Positions 8,839 to 18,000 are shown, numbered from the stretch's first letter. The stretch is DNA of 64,000 nucleotides from Sphingobium jiangsuense (GCF_014196495.1 NZ_JACIDT010000002.1:1-64000), one strand, 5' to 3'. Program-made: numbers and translations. The notes: generated by a model not told the origin, from the sequence alone.

Positions 8839-9861
8839 TCAGTCCAAGGATGGAGGAGGCAACCAACCGGAAAGCTCCCGACGGATCATCCTCTCATAGA
8901 GATTTGTAGCCTCGGCTCCCGCGTTCAAACAAGGAAAATAGTGGAGCTTTTCCCCCCCATTTTCGCGAAAAAATTCCTCGCCCCGCAGGGCGATTTCCTC
9001 TAGAGTCTCGACGCAATCCGCAGAGAATCCGGGCGTCGCCACGGCAATCCGGCGCAGCCCCCTTGCGGCCATTTCCGCCAGCCTGGTTTCAGTCGACGGC
9101 TCCAGCCATTTGGCGCGTCCGAAGCGCGACTGGAAGCTCGTTTCGATTGGCCCCGCAAAGATATCGCGCAGCGCTTCTGTCAGCAGGCGCGAGGTGGCGA
9201 GGCAGTGCTCATAATAGGGGTCGCCCAGCGTGCGCGTGCGCTCCGGCATGCCGTGATAGCTGAGCAGCAGCGCATCGGGCGCGCGGTCCAACGTGGCAAG
9301 GCCGGCGCGGATGGTGGCGGCGATCGCCTCTATATAGGCGGGCTCGTCATGATAGGGCGGCAGCGTCCGTACCGCCGGTTGCGCGCGCAGGCCCGCCAGC
9401 ACGGCGAACAGCGCGTCATTGGCGGTGGCGGTCGTCGCGCCGCAATATTGCGGATAGAGCGGCGCGAACAGCAGCCGCTCGACCCCGGCATCCAGCATCG
9501 CCCGCACCCGGTCCGCGATCGAGGGATTGCCGTAGCGCATCGCCCAGTCGACCCGCACGCCTTCGCCCGCGAAGCGTTCGGCCAGCGCGGCGGCGGTCGC
9601 GCTGGTGTAGACGGCGAGCGGCGAGCCTTCGTCCATCCACACCTGACGATAGGCATGGGCGGATTTCTTCGGCCGGGTGGTCAATATGACGCCCCGCAAT
9701 ATCGGCTGCCAGAGTAGGGGGGGCAATTCCACCACCCGCCGGTCGGACAGGAACTCCGCCAGATAGCGCCTGACCGCGCCCGGCTCCGGCGCGTCGGGGG
9801 TGCCGAGATTGACGATCAGCACGCCGATCTTCGGGGAGGAAGTGGAAGGGGCAGGGGACAT
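8839..9861 (-). CDS. hemH: Ferrochelatase
   Basis: Inserts ferrous iron into protoporphyrin IX in the last step of protoheme synthesis. It has 340 residues, normal for the family. Visible signatures are VNLGTPDAPEPGAVRRYL near the N-terminus, PLYPQYCGATTATANDA, the catalytic-histidine motif LLSYHGMPERT at about 198-208, and PGFSADCVETLEEI at about 280, where the conserved glutamate lies. No C-terminal extension or extra cysteine cluster for an iron-sulfur centre is obvious. It is the middle gene of a minus-strand run: molybdopterin hydroxylase, 14-base gap, hemH, 13-base gap, phaB. The grouping looks like operon spacing, not a shared pathway. Confidence 0.95.
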   Translation of the reverse strand: MSPAPSTSSPKIGVLIVNLGTPDAPEPGAVRRYLAEFLSDRRVVELPPLLWQPILRGVILTTRPKKSAHAYRQVWMDEGSPLAVYTSATAAALAERFAGEGVRVDWAMRYGNPSIADRVRAMLDAGVERLLFAPLYPQYCGATTATANDALFAVLAGLRAQPAVRTLPPYHDEPAYIEAIAATIRAGLATLDRAPDALLLSYHGMPERTRTLGDPYYEHCLATSRLLTEALRDIFAGPIETSFQSRFGRAKWLEPSTETRLAEMAARGLRRIAVATPGFSADCVETLEEIALRGEEFFRENGGEKLHYFPCLNAGAEATNLYERMIRRELSGWLPPPSLD

Positions 9862-9875
9862 GAGGATGGCTCCCG

Positions 9876-12176
9876 TCAGGCGGGGGGGATGAGCGGCAGG
9901 CTGCGGTGCCGCCGCCCGGTCAGGGTGAAGAGCGCCCCGGCGAGCGCGGGCGCCAGCGGCGGCACGCCGATCTGGCCGACGCCGGCCGGTTCCCCGTCGC
10001 CGGGGAGCAGTTCGACATGGATGGCGCCGACATGGGCGAGCCGGGGCAGGCCCAGCCGCCCCAATATCGCGCGGGCGGGCAGGCCCTGGTCATATTGGGC
10101 CGCGCAGCCCATCGCGGCGGCGAGGCCGAAGACGATGCCGCCCTCTATCTGCTGGCGGGCGATGTCGGGATGGGGCTGGGCACCGACATCGGCGACGGCG
10201 ATGATCGATTTCGCCCGCAGCGCGCCATTCTCCATCCCGGCCTCGACCAGCAGCGCGATCGCGCCGCCGTCCATCCGGTGGCAGGCCAGCCCTTGTCCGC
10301 TGCCCGCGACGCCGCCCTGCCAGCCGCCCATGGCCGCCGCCGTGGTGAGGCATTGCGCCAGCTTCGGGTCGTGGCCCAGATGCTGCACGCGGAAGGACAT
10401 CGGCTCTATCTCCGCCTTTTGCGCCAGCTCGTCCATGAAGGCCTCGGTGAAGAAGCAGGTGTAGCTGTCCGCCTGCCCGCGCCAGCGCCCGGTGGGCAGA
10501 CCGATGGCGGCGGGATAATGATCGACGGCGATATTCGGGATCGCATAGGGCGCGGGCAGGCCCGACACCGCGCGCGCGTCAGCCTGCGCGGAAGCGCGGG
10601 CGGCGGCCTCCGTCGCGGGCGTGCGATGGGCGATGCGCGCCCATGTCTCGGCATCGGCGGCAGGCGCAGCGATCTTCACCGCCAGCCCGTCGATCATCCC
10701 GCCGGTGACGAGGCGCGCCGTCATGCGCGCATGGGCGGGCGGGCGCGGCCGGTCGGTGATGATGTCCTCGGCCCGCGACCAGAGCAGCTGCACCGGACGC
10801 TTCATCTCCCGCGCGATCAGCGCCGCCTGCACCGCCGCCTCATGATCCATGCGCCGGTCGAACGATCCGCCCGCCGACAGCGGGTAGAGGACCACTGCCT
10901 CCTCCGCCATGCCCAGCGCGTCGGCGACGGCGCGGCGGCAGAAGGCGGGCGCCTGGCTCGCGACCCAGATTTCCGCGCGGCCGTCGGAAACCCGCGCGGT
11001 GGCGCAGGGCGGCTCCATCGCCAGATGCAGCGCCGGGGCGACGCGATAGTCGGCGTGCAGCAGCCTTGCGCCGGAAAAGCTTTTGGCGAGGTCGCCCCGT
11101 TCGTGGATGCGCCTGCCCCGGTCGCCGTCGAACGCGTCCTCCAGCGCCTGCGCGATCGCCTTGCTGTCGGCGGGCGGCGTGTCCGTCTCGAATGTCGGAT
11201 CGAGCAGGTCGAGCGCCTTGTTCGCGGCCCACCAGTTGGTCGCGACGGCGGCCACCCACTGGTCGCGCTTCACCAGTTGCAGGAAGCCCGTGATCTTCGC
11301 CGCCTCGGCCTCCTTCGTAGAAACGAGGCGCACCGCGCCCGGCGGCCCCTGCCGGATCGAGGCGAACAGCATGTCGGGCAGGCGGATGTCGGCGGCGAAA
11401 TTATGCGATCCGTCGACCTTGGAAGGAAGGTCGAGCCGGGGCACGTCCTGCCCCAGCAGCCTTTTATTGTCATCGTCCGGCGAGCGTTCGGGCAGGATGT
11501 CGGGCAGGGAAAAGCCCGCCGCCTCCGACGCCAGCTCGCCGATGCGCAGCTTGCGCTGTCCGTCGGTGACGAGGCCGTCGACGATGGAGCAGCTTTCCCA
11601 CGACACGTCCCAGCGCGCCGCCGCCGCCTTGCACAGCAGCACCCGTGCCGCCGCGCCCGCGTCGCGATAGCTTTGCGCGAAGGCCCGGACGGAGGTGGAG
11701 CCGCCGGTCAGCATCATCGCCTCGCGCGTCGCGATTTGTTCCAGTACCCAGTCGCCCGCGCCGCCCGCAAGGCGCGACCAGTCGTTGGCGAGGAACTGCC
11801 TGGCCAGCAGCACATTGGCGTAGAGCGGGCTGATCGGCGCGCCCTGCACCGCAACCGTGCGCCAGTCGGCGCCCAGCTCGTCGGCGAGGATCTGCGGCAG
11901 CACGGTGGTGACGCCCTGGCCCATTTCCAGCTGCGGCACGACGACGATGATCTGCCCGGCGGTGTCGATCTTCAGAAAGGCGTTGATCAGGGTTTCGTTG
12001 GCGCCCTTCGCCAGATTGGGGCGATAGCTGCGCGGCCAGACGCCCCACGCGATCAGCAGCCCCGCCGCCGCGCCCCCGCCGATCAGCAGCATGCGCCGGT
12101 CGATGGCCGCGCCGATCGCCCCCCCGATCGCCTCCACGCCGCCGCTTTTCCTGTGCTGCCCTGATGATCGACGCAT
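9876..12176 (-). CDS. Xanthine dehydrogenase-family molybdopterin-binding subunit (IorB-like), Glu-to-Gln in active-site motif
   Basis: A 766-residue large subunit of the isoquinoline 1-oxidoreductase beta type. An N-terminal DRRMLLIGGGAAAGLLIAWG looks like a twin-arginine export signal or anchor (residues 26-45). Molybdopterin-binding stretches include PQLEMGQGVTTVLPQILADE (about 81-100) and AGGSFDRRMDHEAAVQAAL. The C-terminal active-site motif reads GVGQIGVPPLAP: residue 735 is Gln (CAG, 9974-9972), where the family normally has the catalytic Glu. The usual partner, a 2Fe-2S subunit of about 150 residues, is absent from both flanks. The protein may be an inactive or altered-function member, or may use a distant partner. 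The substrate is unknown. Confidence 0.85.
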   Translation of the reverse strand: MRRSSGQHRKSGGVEAIGGAIGAAIDRRMLLIGGGAAAGLLIAWGVWPRSYRPNLAKGANETLINAFLKIDTAGQIIVVVPQLEMGQGVTTVLPQILADELGADWRTVAVQGAPISPLYANVLLARQFLANDWSRLAGGAGDWVLEQIATREAMMLTGGSTSVRAFAQSYRDAGAAARVLLCKAAAARWDVSWESCSIVDGLVTDGQRKLRIGELASEAAGFSLPDILPERSPDDDNKRLLGQDVPRLDLPSKVDGSHNFAADIRLPDMLFASIRQGPPGAVRLVSTKEAEAAKITGFLQLVKRDQWVAAVATNWWAANKALDLLDPTFETDTPPADSKAIAQALEDAFDGDRGRRIHERGDLAKSFSGARLLHADYRVAPALHLAMEPPCATARVSDGRAEIWVASQAPAFCRRAVADALGMAEEAVVLYPLSAGGSFDRRMDHEAAVQAALIAREMKRPVQLLWSRAEDIITDRPRPPAHARMTARLVTGGMIDGLAVKIAAPAADAETWARIAHRTPATEAAARASAQADARAVSGLPAPYAIPNIAVDHYPAAIGLPTGRWRGQADSYTCFFTEAFMDELAQKAEIEPMSFRVQHLGHDPKLAQCLTTAAAMGGWQGGVAGSGQGLACHRMDGGAIALLVEAGMENGALRAKSIIAVADVGAQPHPDIARQQIEGGIVFGLAAAMGCAAQYDQGLPARAILGRLGLPRLAHVGAIHVELLPGDGEPAGVGQIGVPPLAPALAGALFTLTGRRHRSLPLIPPA

Positions 12177-12341
12177 GCCGCCTGATAGCCAGCGCGCGCG
12201 GCAAAGGCAAAGGCGAAACGGCGGGTCGGAGCAGGCGGGATGCTCGCCGCGAGGTAACGGATTGGTCTTGAAGCGATATCGCCATTTGCGAGGGGGATTT
12301 GATAGGGAACGCCATGCTCCCTTCCCGTCCGGAACCTTCCT

Positions 12342-12431
12342 CCGTTCGGGCTGAGCGTGTCGAAGCCCTGTCCTTCTTTTGGAGGGAGGAAAGAAGGAAG
12401 GACAGCCCTTCTACAGGCTCAGGGCGAACGG
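12342..12431. repeat. Paired inverted extragenic palindromes (BIME-like)
   Basis: The 316-base gap 12177-12492 holds two repeat units in opposite orientation. CCGTTCGGGCTGAGCGTGTC starts at 12342 and its mirror, ending in GCTCAGGGCGAACGG, ends at 12431, so the transcript would fold into one long hairpin. It is related to the copies at 7.6-7.8 kb and 21.5-21.6 kb. Nothing else is seen in the gap. Confidence 0.7.
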
Positions 12432-12492
12432 ATGTTGTGCCGGAAGCGGGCGGGCTCGCTGCGTAATGAAGCCGTCTGTCCGGGCTTCCCGC

Positions 12493-12921
12493 TCAGCCCA
12501 CCGGCGGCAACCCCAGCCGGGGGATATCGATCGCGGGGCAGCGGTCCATCACCACCTTGAGGCCCGCCGCCTCGGCGCGATCCGCCGCCGCCGGGTTGAT
12601 GACGCCCAGTTGCAGCCATACCGATTTCGCGCCGATGGCGATGGCTTCGTCCACCGTTTCCCCGGCGGCCTCGCTGTTGCGGAAGATGTCCACCATGTCG
12701 ACCGGCTCGCCGATGTCGGCAAGGGCGCCGATCACCGTCTGGCCGTGGAGCGTCGTCCCGGCCAGCTTGGGATTGACCGGGATGACGCGATACCCCTGCG
12801 CCAGCAGGAAATGCATCACCCCGTTGCTGGGCCTGCCGACGCGCTCCGACGCGCCGACCAGCGCGATGGTGCGCGTCGAGGAAAGCAGATCGGCGATATC
12901 CCGGTCGGTCGAAAGCGGCAT
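12493..12921 (-). CDS. CoA-binding protein (YccU-like)
   Basis: A 142-residue single-domain Rossmann protein of the CoA_binding_2 family. ATG 12921 is chosen because ACAGGAG lies just upstream; a frame from 12939 adds six residues. The nucleotide-binding segment [20 protein letters not shown] (about 18-37) is followed by [12 protein letters not shown] and the family motif [11 protein letters not shown]. Then comes [19 protein letters not shown] and, at the end, [10 protein letters not shown], the conserved MDRC. E. coli YccU is related; its physiological role is not settled. It follows the mrp gene with 48 bases between them on the same strand. Confidence 0.9.
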   Translation of the reverse strand: MPLSTDRDIADLLSSTRTIALVGASERVGRPSNGVMHFLLAQGYRVIPVNPKLAGTTLHGQTVIGALADIGEPVDMVDIFRNSEAAGETVDEAIAIGAKSVWLQLGVINPAAADRAEAAGLKVVMDRCPAIDIPRLGLPPVG

Positions 12922-12969
12922 GGCGCGCTCCTGTCTCATCCCGTCATGGCGGATGAGGCAGGGTAGGGG

Positions 12970-13935
12970 TTAAGCCTGCCGCCTGTCCAGCCATTCCTTG
13001 ACCCGCCCGGCCAGCGCCATGAACGGTTCGGCGTCCGGTCCGGTTCCGGCGGCGGGCGGCGTTCCCGCGTCCGACGCGGTGCGGATGGCGATGGAGAGCG
13101 GGATGCGGGCGAGGAAGGCCATGCCCATCACTCCGGCCGCGCTTTCCGCGCCGCCCGATCCGAACGGGTCGGAAATCTCGCCGCAATGGGGGCAGGCATA
13201 GCCCGCCATATTCTCGACGAGGCCGATCATCGGCACATGCGCCTGCTCGAACAGGTTGACCGCGCGGGTGGCGTCGATCAGCGCCAGGTCCTGCGGGGTG
13301 GAGACGATAACGACGCCGGCGGGCTTATGCTTCTGGATCATCGAAAGCTGCACGTCGCCGGTGCCCGGCGGCATATCGACGATCAGCACCTCGGCATCGT
13401 CCCAGCGGGCGTCGATCATCTGGCCGAGCGCATTGGCCGCCATCGGCCCGCGCCACGCGATCGCCTGCCCCGGCTGGACGAGGTGGCCCATCGACAGCAT
13501 CGGCACGCCCGCGCCCCGGATCGGGATGAGCTGCTTTTCCTCCGCCTGCGGCTTTTCGCCCTCGCTGGCGAGCAGGCGCGGCTGCGACGGGCCGTATATA
13601 TCGGCATCGACCAGCCCGACGCGCACCCCCAGCTTCGCCAGCGCGATCGCCAGATTGGCCGAGACGGTCGATTTGCCGACCCCGCCCTTGCCGGAGGCGA
13701 CGGCGACGATCGCGCGATCCCGCTTTTCCGCCGTTTGCGCGATTCGAACGTCCTCGACGCCGGGGACGGCGCGAGCTTCCCGCTCCACCGCCTCGGCCAT
13801 CGCCACGCGCGCGTCGCGGGCAAGGCCGCTGACGTCCAGCACCAGCGTCAGCACGCCGTCGCGCAGGCGCGGGGTGCTGGTGCGGTTGCCGGTCAGGCTC
13901 GCAAGGCGTTGGGAAAGGGCGCTCAGGTCGGTCAT
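12970..13935 (-). CDS. apbC: Mrp/NBP35-type iron-sulfur carrier ATPase (ApbC)
   Basis: A P-loop ATPase that carries and transfers 4Fe-4S clusters to target apoproteins. It has 321 residues from ATG 13935; an ATG 12 bases upstream is also possible. The N-terminal 70 residues form the MIP18-like (FeS assembly P) domain. SGKGGVGKST at 81-90 is the deviant Walker A motif. VDADIYGPSQPRLL and VDMPPGTGDVQLS follow, and a CPHC motif (CxxC) in the C-terminal part ligates the bridging cluster. It reads away from hflK; the divergent gap of 73 bases must hold both promoters. Confidence 0.94.
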   Translation of the reverse strand: MTDLSALSQRLASLTGNRTSTPRLRDGVLTLVLDVSGLARDARVAMAEAVEREARAVPGVEDVRIAQTAEKRDRAIVAVASGKGGVGKSTVSANLAIALAKLGVRVGLVDADIYGPSQPRLLASEGEKPQAEEKQLIPIRGAGVPMLSMGHLVQPGQAIAWRGPMAANALGQMIDARWDDAEVLIVDMPPGTGDVQLSMIQKHKPAGVVIVSTPQDLALIDATRAVNLFEQAHVPMIGLVENMAGYACPHCGEISDPFGSGGAESAAGVMGMAFLARIPLSIAIRTASDAGTPPAAGTGPDAEPFMALAGRVKEWLDRRQA

Positions 13936-14008
13936 GAATTGCCCCATATGCGATTAATCATGGCAAAGACACTGTTTTTCCCCGGCGGGCCTACCTATAG
14001 GAAAGGAC

Positions 14009-15244
14009 ATGATGAGAAAAAGACGTTCGCTTCGCAGGATAGCCGCTTCCATCTGGCGCACGCCGGTCAATGCCATGGCGCAGGGGCCATGGGGTGGAAA
14101 AGGGGGAGAAGATCAGCCCGGTCAGGGCGGAGGCAATGACGCCGGCGGCGGTTCCGGTAACGACGGGCCTCGCAACCCCTGGACCCAGCCGCCGGGAGGC
14201 GGCGGTCGTCCCGACCGGGGCGGCGCGCCGGGCGGGCGGCCCTCGCTGATCGAGGACCTGCTGCGCCGCAGCCGCGAGGGGCTGGGCAACGGCCGGGGCG
14301 ATGGCGGCGGCCCGTTCGGCGGCGGCATTCCCGGCGGGCCGGGCGGCCGCACGCTGTGGCCGATCGCGCTCGGCATCATCGTCGTCCTGTGGATCGCGCT
14401 GACGAGCGTGCATCGCATCGGGCCGCAGGAACGCGGCGTCGTGCTGATGCTCGGCAAATACAGCCGCACGCTTTCACCCGGCATCGGCCTCACCCTTCCC
14501 GCGCCGTTCGAGACGATGGAAAGCGTCGATGTCGAGGAAATCCGCACGATCGATATCGGCTCGGTTGCCAACGACGCGGAAAATCTGGTGCTGACCGGCG
14601 ACCAGAACATCATCGACCTCGCCTATTCGGTGCGCTGGAACATCCGCGATCCGCAGCAGTACAAGTTCCAGATCGCCGACCCGGACACGACCATCCGCGA
14701 AGTGGCCGAATCGGCGATGCGCTCGGTCGTCGCCACCGTGTCGCTGAACGACGCGCTGGGTGCGGGGCGCACCGCGATCGAGCAGCAGGTCGAGCAGCGC
14801 ATGCAGGAAATCCTCGACTCCTATCGCGCCGGCATCAAGGTGCAGGGCGTCGCGATCAAGCAGGCCGACCCGCCGGAGGCGGTGAACGACGCGTTCAAGG
14901 AAGTGTCCGCCTCGCAGCAGGCCGCGCAGACCTATATGAACGAGGCGCGCGCCTATGCGCAGCAGCTCAATGCCCGCGCGCAGGGCGAGGCGGCGGCGTT
15001 CGACAAGGTGTACGAGCAGTACCGGCTCGCGCCCGAAGTGACGCGCCGCCGCATGTATTATGAAACCATGGAGGCCGTATTGGCCGATGTCGACAAGACC
15101 GTGATCGAAGCGGGCAATGTGACGCCCTATCTGCCCCTGCCCGAACTGCGCCGCCGCGCCAAGGCGGCGGAAGGGGCCGCCGCGGCCGCGCCCGCGACGG
15201 GCCAGCGCGCGCAGGGCGCCCAGCAGCAGGGAGGCGCGCAATGA
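14009..15244 (+). CDS. hflK: HflK, FtsH protease modulator subunit
   Basis: With HflC it forms a membrane cage around the FtsH protease. It has 411 residues from ATG 14009, which follows GGAAAGGAC; a second ATG at 14012 is equivalent. The sequence from residue 23 (MAQGPWGGKGG) looks like the usual HflK start, so a shorter form is possible, although that ATG has no good ribosome-binding site. A Gly/Pro-rich cytoplasmic segment leads to one membrane span near 112-132 (TLWPIALGIIVVLWIALTSV), then the SPFH/band-7 domain (VGPQERGV-type IGPQERGVVLMLGKY) and a long helical region. Its TGA overlaps the hflC ATG. Confidence 0.95.
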   Translation: MMRKRRSLRRIAASIWRTPVNAMAQGPWGGKGGEDQPGQGGGNDAGGGSGNDGPRNPWTQPPGGGGRPDRGGAPGGRPSLIEDLLRRSREGLGNGRGDGGGPFGGGIPGGPGGRTLWPIALGIIVVLWIALTSVHRIGPQERGVVLMLGKYSRTLSPGIGLTLPAPFETMESVDVEEIRTIDIGSVANDAENLVLTGDQNIIDLAYSVRWNIRDPQQYKFQIADPDTTIREVAESAMRSVVATVSLNDALGAGRTAIEQQVEQRMQEILDSYRAGIKVQGVAIKQADPPEAVNDAFKEVSASQQAAQTYMNEARAYAQQLNARAQGEAAAFDKVYEQYRLAPEVTRRRMYYETMEAVLADVDKTVIEAGNVTPYLPLPELRRRAKAAEGAAAAAPATGQRAQGAQQQGGAQ

Positions 15245-16083
15245 CCGGCTCCCGCAACCCCGTCGTGCTGGTGCTGATCGCGCTGGCGGTGCTCATCCTG
15301 ATCGGCAGCACGGTGGCGATCGTGCCCGAAACGCGGCAGGCGGTGATCGTCCGCTTCGGCGAGCCGGTGCGCATCATCAACCGCTACAAGCCCAACGAGG
15401 TGTTCGGCCATACCGGCGCGGGCGTCGCGCTGCGCATCCCGTTCGCAGAGCAGATCGTGTGGATCGACAAGCGCATCCAGTCGGTCGAGATGGAGCGCCA
15501 GCAGGTGCTGTCCACCGACCAGCTGCGCCTGCAGGTCGACGCCTTCGCCCGCTATCGTATCGTCAACCCGCTGCGCATGTACATCTCGGCGGGCAGCGAG
15601 GAGCGGGTGTCCGACGCGCTGCGTCCGATCCTCGGTTCTGCGCTGCGCAACGAGCTGGGCAAGCGGCCCTTCGCCGCGCTGCTCAGCCCGGAACGCGGGC
15701 AGGTGATGAACAATATCGAGGCGGGGTTGAACCGCATCGCCCGCCAATATGGCGCGGAGGTGATCGACGTGCGGATCAAGCGCGCCGACCTGCCCGACGG
15801 CACGCCGTTGCAGAGCGCGTTCCAGCGCATGCGCACCGCGCGCGAGCAGGAGGCGCTGACCATCCGCGCGCAGGGCGAGAAGCAGGCCCAGATCATCCGC
15901 GCCGAGGCGGACGCCGCCGCCGCGAAGGTCTATGCCGACAGCTTCGGCAAGGACGCCAGCTTCTACGACTTCTATCGCGCGATGCAGGCCTACCGCCGGA
16001 CCTTCAGCAGCCAGAACGGCAGCGAGACCAATATCATCCTGTCGCCGGACAATGATTTCCTGCGGGAATTCAGGGGGCGCTGA
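15241..16083 (+). CDS. hflC: HflC, FtsH protease modulator subunit
   Basis: Partner of HflK in the HflKC complex. It has 280 residues. An N-terminal span at about 7-26 (VVLVLIALAVLILIGSTVAI) is followed by the band-7 start VPETRQAVIVRFGEPVRII. The domain includes the KRIQSVEMERQQVLSTDQLR stretch, then a coiled helical region (REQEALTIRAQGEKQAQIIR) and the C-terminal FLREFRGR. The ATG overlaps the stop codon of hflK (ATGA), indicating translational coupling. The degP-type protease gene starts 122 bases downstream, an arrangement common in alphaproteobacteria, where envelope quality-control genes are grouped. Confidence 0.96.
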   Translation: MTGSRNPVVLVLIALAVLILIGSTVAIVPETRQAVIVRFGEPVRIINRYKPNEVFGHTGAGVALRIPFAEQIVWIDKRIQSVEMERQQVLSTDQLRLQVDAFARYRIVNPLRMYISAGSEERVSDALRPILGSALRNELGKRPFAALLSPERGQVMNNIEAGLNRIARQYGAEVIDVRIKRADLPDGTPLQSAFQRMRTAREQEALTIRAQGEKQAQIIRAEADAAAAKVYADSFGKDASFYDFYRAMQAYRRTFSSQNGSETNIILSPDNDFLREFRGR

Positions 16084-16205
16084 ACGGGAAGGCTTGATCC
16101 GCGTCCGCGCCCATTCAAACTGCGTTAAGGCGGTTTTGGGCATGGGAAACGGTCTTTGTCGGGGGCGGGATGCCGCTTCCACAGGCAATGAGAGGAATTT
16201 CGATA

Positions 16206-17702
16206 GTGCGTTACGCTTATGCCATAACCGCCGCTCTGCTGCTGGGCGGCACCGCCGCCGCCCTCACCACGCACCAGTCGCTGGAGGCGCAGACGGCACA
16301 GAACGAAGGCATGCAGGCCGCCGCGCCGCGCGGCGCCCCGGCGAGCCTTGCGGACATGGTCGAGCGCCTGCAACCGGCGGTCGTCAACATCTCCACCAAG
16401 CAGCGCGTGCAGGTGCAGAACCCGTTCGCGGGCACGCCCTTCGGCGATCTGTTCGGCGGCGGGCGGCCGCAGACCCGGCAGGCGCAGTCGCTCGGCTCCG
16501 GCTTCCTGATCTCGGCCGACGGCTATGTCGTCACCAACAACCATGTGGTGTCGCCCGGCGCGCGCGGCGCGAGCGTGGACAGCATCACCGTGACCCTTAC
16601 CAATGGCGAGGAATATGAGGCGAAGCTGGTCGGCCGCGACGCGGCGACCGACCTCGCGGTGCTGAAGATCGTCGGCTCCAAGCCCTTCCCGTTCGTGAAG
16701 TTCGGCGACAGCACCAAGGCGCGCGTGGGCGACTGGGTGGTCGCGATCGGCAACCCCTATGCGCTGTCGGGCACAGTGACGGCGGGCATCATCTCTGCCG
16801 TCCATCGCAACACCGGCGGCACCTACGACCGCTTCATCCAGACCGACGCATCGATCAACCAGGGCAATAGCGGCGGCCCGATGTTCGACATGAACGGCAA
16901 TGTCATCGGCATCAACAGCCAGATCCTCTCGCCGTCGGGCGGCAATGTCGGCATCGGCTTCGCGATTCCGTCCGAACAGGCGATCCCGATCATCGAGACG
17001 CTGCGCAAGGGCGAGAAGGTGCGGCGTGGCTATCTCGGCGTGCAGATCAGCCCGCTGAGCGAGGATATGGCCGATTCCCTCGGTCTCGCGAAGAACCGGG
17101 GCGAATTCGTGCAGGGCGTGGAGCCGGGCGAGGGCGCCGAGAAGGCCGGGATCAGGCCGGGCGACGTGATCGTGCGCGTCAACGGGCGCGAGGTGACGCC
17201 GGACGAGACGCTCTCGCTGCTGGTCAGCAACCTGCCGATCGGGTCGCGGGTGCCGATCGAGCTCATCCGCAACGGCAAGCGGATGAGCGTGACGGCCGTG
17301 GTGGGCGAGCGGCCGCCGGAGGACAAGCTGGCCCAGTTCGGCGGCAGCCCCGATGAGGATTTCTCCCAGTCCGACGACAGCGAAAGCGCGCAGGCCGCTT
17401 CGCAGGATCTGGGCGTCAGCGTGCAGGCGCTGACCCCGTCCATCGTGCGCCAGCTCGGCCTGCCCGCGACGACACGGGGCGTGGTGATCGCTGCCGTCGA
17501 TCAGGATGGCGATGCGGGCGCCAAGGGGCTGCGCCGGGGCGACGTGATCCTGTCGGCGAACAACCGGCCGACCACCAGCGAAGCCGAACTCGACGCCGTG
17601 GTGCGCGAGGCGAAGCAGGCCGGCCGCAACGCCGTGCTGCTTCAGGTGCTGCGCCGGGGCCAGCAGGCGGCGTTCATTCCGGTCCGCCTGCGCGGCAAAT
17701 AA
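16206..17702 (+). CDS. degP: DegP/Do-type periplasmic serine endoprotease
   Basis: Degrades misfolded envelope proteins. The start is GTG 16206 because AGAGGA lies nine bases upstream; it gives MRYAYAITAALLLGG, a signal peptide or anchor. The upstream in-frame ATGs at 16170 and 16188 lack such a site. The length is 498 residues. The trypsin-like triad is visible: His113 in TNNHVV, Asp149 in TDLAVL, Ser222 in QGNSGGPM. Two PDZ domains follow: RRGYLGVQISPL to about 375, and one starting at LGVSVQALTPSIV. An acidic linker separates them. It follows hflKC by 122 bases and probably has its own promoter. A hairpin with a T-run follows the stop. Confidence 0.95.
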   Translation: MRYAYAITAALLLGGTAAALTTHQSLEAQTAQNEGMQAAAPRGAPASLADMVERLQPAVVNISTKQRVQVQNPFAGTPFGDLFGGGRPQTRQAQSLGSGFLISADGYVVTNNHVVSPGARGASVDSITVTLTNGEEYEAKLVGRDAATDLAVLKIVGSKPFPFVKFGDSTKARVGDWVVAIGNPYALSGTVTAGIISAVHRNTGGTYDRFIQTDASINQGNSGGPMFDMNGNVIGINSQILSPSGGNVGIGFAIPSEQAIPIIETLRKGEKVRRGYLGVQISPLSEDMADSLGLAKNRGEFVQGVEPGEGAEKAGIRPGDVIVRVNGREVTPDETLSLLVSNLPIGSRVPIELIRNGKRMSVTAVVGERPPEDKLAQFGGSPDEDFSQSDDSESAQAASQDLGVSVQALTPSIVRQLGLPATTRGVVIAAVDQDGDAGAKGLRRGDVILSANNRPTTSEAELDAVVREAKQAGRNAVLLQVLRRGQQAAFIPVRLRGK

Positions 17703-17725
17703 ACGGACAATAGTTTACAGGCGCC

Positions 17726-17764
17726 GGGCCGCCCGCTTCCACGCGGCGCGGCCCGTGGCTTTTT
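17726..17764 (+). terminator. Rho-independent terminator after degP
   Basis: GGGCCGC (17726-17732) pairs with GCGGCCC (17748-17754) across a 15-base loop. A TTTTT run at 17760-17764 follows. It starts 24 bases after the degP stop codon. Confidence 0.75.
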
Positions 17765-17804
17765 CGAGACTTGGGCGGGCTGGTTTCGGCCAGAAGGGGC
17801 CTGA

Positions 17805-17932
17805 TCCTCCCCGGTACGGGGAGGGGGACCATGCGGAGCATGGTGAAGGGGGGACAGGCCGCCGGACGTTACGCTTGAGGATGGTGCCTCTCCACCACCC
17901 TGCGGGTGGTCCCCCTCCACCAAGGGGGAGGA
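17805..17932. repeat. 128-bp repeat element with GC-rich inverted ends
   Basis: Starts TCCTCCCCGGTACGGGGAGG and ends CCAAGGGGGAGGA, so the ends are inverted copies (TCCTCCCC/GGGGAGGA). Internal hairpins include CCACCCTGCGGGTGG. Elements of this look are dispersed in sphingomonad genomes. It occupies the 457-base gap between degP and the HerA-like gene. Confidence 0.6.
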
Positions 17933-17965
17933 ACGTTCGCTCCCCGACGAAAATCAGACATATAT

Positions 17966-18000
17966 TCCCCGTCATGCCAGCGCAGGCCGGCATCTGGGGA
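17966..18000. repeat. Short palindromic repeat (GTCATGCCAGCGCAGGCCGG type)
   Basis: A 35-base imperfect palindrome bounded by TCCCC and GGGGA, containing CATGCC and GGCATC arms. This type of extragenic repeat is widespread in alphaproteobacteria. The rest of the gap up to 18159 shows nothing else clear. Confidence 0.5.

Noticed and set aside
9906..12164. 752-residue plus-strand open frame
   Set aside because: Antisense to the molybdopterin hydroxylase gene; an Arg/Gly/Ala-rich mixture with no motif.
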